Source: Anaerolineales bacterium (GTDB lineage Bacteria > Chloroflexota > Anaerolineae > Anaerolineales > Villigracilaceae). Taken from it: a stretch of DNA of 63,266 nt. The notes under the pieces are model-generated. The model was not told the origin of the DNA. It did no database searches and saw nothing but the letters and a program-made list of their open reading frames with translations. Made by a program: the position numbers and the translations under genes. Each line of letters begins with the position of its first letter. The first letter of the stretch is position 1. This document shows, one piece after another, positions 62,217-63,266 of the stretch. Location of the stretch: assembly GCA_030680795.1 (NCBI GenBank), contig JAUXUL010000038.1, forward strand, positions 1-63,266, written 5' to 3'.

Positions 62217-63104
62217 TTATAGATATCGATCTTGGCTCTCATACTTGATATCTATGTACTTTAATATTTTCTTGATCTCACGAGTCAGCCAATGAAGATG
62301 GACTAAAATGCTGAACTGGTAGAGGATTCTAAGCTCATTGACACAATCGGCTTGTGAATACTTTCGGAAAAGCTCCGGAATTAATTGAGAGGCTTTTTTC
62401 TCATAATCCCGCATCGCGTCTTTGTCTACAAACTTCATCGTTATGAAACCGGCGGTGCTGGTTTCTTCAAAATCGTTTCGCAACACACCTGAGAAGGCAG
62501 AAAATCCTTTGGCTTCTTTTATAAAACCTTGTTGAATTAGATTATTGCATAGAGCTAACTCAACAAATTCTGAGCATTTATCATAACTGTCATTGTATTC
62601 GGACAACTCCTTTAAAAAGGAGTCAAATGCCTTCGTGAGCCAATCGGGCACATCGATTCGTCTTCCATCAGAGGATATTTCGCTCCAAATAGAAAATGAG
62701 GGGTAGCTTTCTGATATATCTTCATCATGTATTAACCTAAAACCAATTTGCCAAGGGTAGGGATTCTCTTGTAGCGCTGTTGCCAGCGCTACAAGTTCTT
62801 CGTATAGAGGTCGGTAAATTCGTTCCTTCTTTGAGCGAAGAGCTTGTGCCTTGAATTGATCTGATTGCAGAGCAATAGAAACAAGGGCACTTATTCCCGC
62901 TCCGACGAACACACCTATGAAGCCAGCTGCTGTGGAACCAAATTCAGGAAAATAAGTTGATGCAAAAAGAAAAAAGAGAACCAGCATCGCACCAAGTAAA
63001 ACAATGATTACAGTAGCAACCACTTTGGCGACATAAGAAGTCACCAATGCATTCCGGAAGGAAACCTGTAAAGGTTCATGATATGGGCGATTAAATCTGA
63101 ACAT
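62217..63104 (-). CDS. hypothetical membrane protein, cassette-borne
   Basis: 295 residues. Two membrane helices near the N-terminus (about residues 26-50 and 58-80) and a soluble C-terminal domain of about 200 residues with helical, acidic stretches. No family recognised. AT-rich relative to core genes. It lies between attC-like site 4 and a further attC-like end at 63146. Confidence 0.65.
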   Translation of the reverse strand: MFRFNRPYHEPLQVSFRNALVTSYVAKVVATVIIVLLGAMLVLFFLFASTYFPEFGSTAAGFIGVFVGAGISALVSIALQSDQFKAQALRSKKERIYRPLYEELVALATALQENPYPWQIGFRLIHDEDISESYPSFSIWSEISSDGRRIDVPDWLTKAFDSFLKELSEYNDSYDKCSEFVELALCNNLIQQGFIKEAKGFSAFSGVLRNDFEETSTAGFITMKFVDKDAMRDYEKKASQLIPELFRKYSQADCVNELRILYQFSILVHLHWLTREIKKILKYIDIKYESQDRYL

Positions 63105-63145
63105 GAATGACCTGATGATAATCTTATACTATATTCAAAGAAAGT

Positions 63146-63266
63146 GCCTAACGAGACTGTCGAAAAACCATGTTTTCAGACAGAACGCAAGTCCGATGGT
63201 GGGTCAATCGCCTGATTATTCGCTATGAATGCGGCTGAACAGGACTGTGCGGGCTTAGGTCAACGT
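63146..63266 (-). repeat. end of a further attC-like site, cut by window
   Basis: GCCTAAC at 63146-63152 is, on the minus strand, GTTAGGC, the consensus attC 3' end, 41 bases before the start of the 62217-63104 gene. The remaining sequence does not share the repeats of sites 1, 3 and 4; the rest of the site, or another element, would lie outside. Confidence 0.4.

Noticed and set aside
63165-63240. Possible IS5-type transposase end (RWWVNRLIIRYE)
   Set aside because: Only about a dozen residues resemble the family, followed by stops; too short to call.

Overview
This 63 kb window looks like chromosome of a bacterium of the Chloroflexota, most likely class Anaerolineae. I infer this from the family content rather than from any marker gene: LysW-dependent amino-acid biosynthesis joined to argGH, a duplicated ThyX-like protein, an actinobacterial-type inositol phosphate synthase, a Ser/Thr kinase fused to a TolB-like propeller, many short lipoproteins, and a very high load of short palindromic repeats. 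No rRNA, tRNA or CRISPR array was seen.

Layout. 1-780: the end of an IS30-type transposase and an AT-rich membrane protein. 782-4556 (minus): dnaX, a lamin-tail-domain lipoprotein-like gene, prmA and a Nudix gene. 4682-9678 (minus): heat-shock operon hrcA-grpE-dnaK-dnaJ with a sigma-A type promoter and a CIRCE operator. 9724-11814: kinase/propeller receptor. 11968-12412: decayed methionine genes (metY-like, metA-like). 12382-21052 (minus): argG-argH-lysW-lysX-lysY-lysZ-lysJ-lysK. 21068-29357 (minus): hisG-D-C-B-H-A-F-I-E plus a HAD hydrolase. 29388-32822 (minus): pheA, an aminotransferase and a histidine kinase. 32902-40863: inositol phosphate synthase, two deacetylase-like lipoproteins, HIT, ThyX-like, aldo/keto reductase and LysM lipoprotein. 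41117-49957 (plus): a system I cytochrome c maturation cluster, ccmE-F-H-G-(I-like)-cytochrome-A-B-C-D. 50029-59525: cell-envelope genes (lytic transglycosylase, LCP, VanW, SH3 lipoprotein), an HdrD-like membrane iron-sulfur oxidoreductase, a HEAT protein and a Trm112-like protein. 59670-63266: an integron-like array of minus-strand cassettes (HigBA toxin-antitoxin, rhodanese-like, two unknown proteins), each followed by an attC-like site.

The most interesting regulatory system is a pair of amino-acid attenuators. The arg/lysW operon and the his operon start from nearly identical promoters (TTGACA, 16 bp, TAGAAT). In both, a start codon lies exactly 10 bp after the -10 box, so the leader peptide would be translated from an almost leaderless mRNA. 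The his leader has six His in eight residues. The arg leader has six Arg in 35 residues. Each is followed by an intrinsic terminator and by a segment able to pair with the 5' arm of that terminator. An arginine leader in front of argGH-lysWXYZJK implies that the LysW carrier pathway here serves arginine (ornithine) synthesis, perhaps with lysine as well.

A second theme is invasion of genes by short palindromic repeats. prmA, lysK (three times) and thyX carry them in frame, the start of ccmH is disrupted by a heptamer repeat, and most gaps inside the arg/lys operon hold a different repeat family. Other oddities are an AUU start for hisF, a HAD phosphatase at the end of a his operon that has no hisN, and a cytochrome whose second heme motif has lost its histidine.
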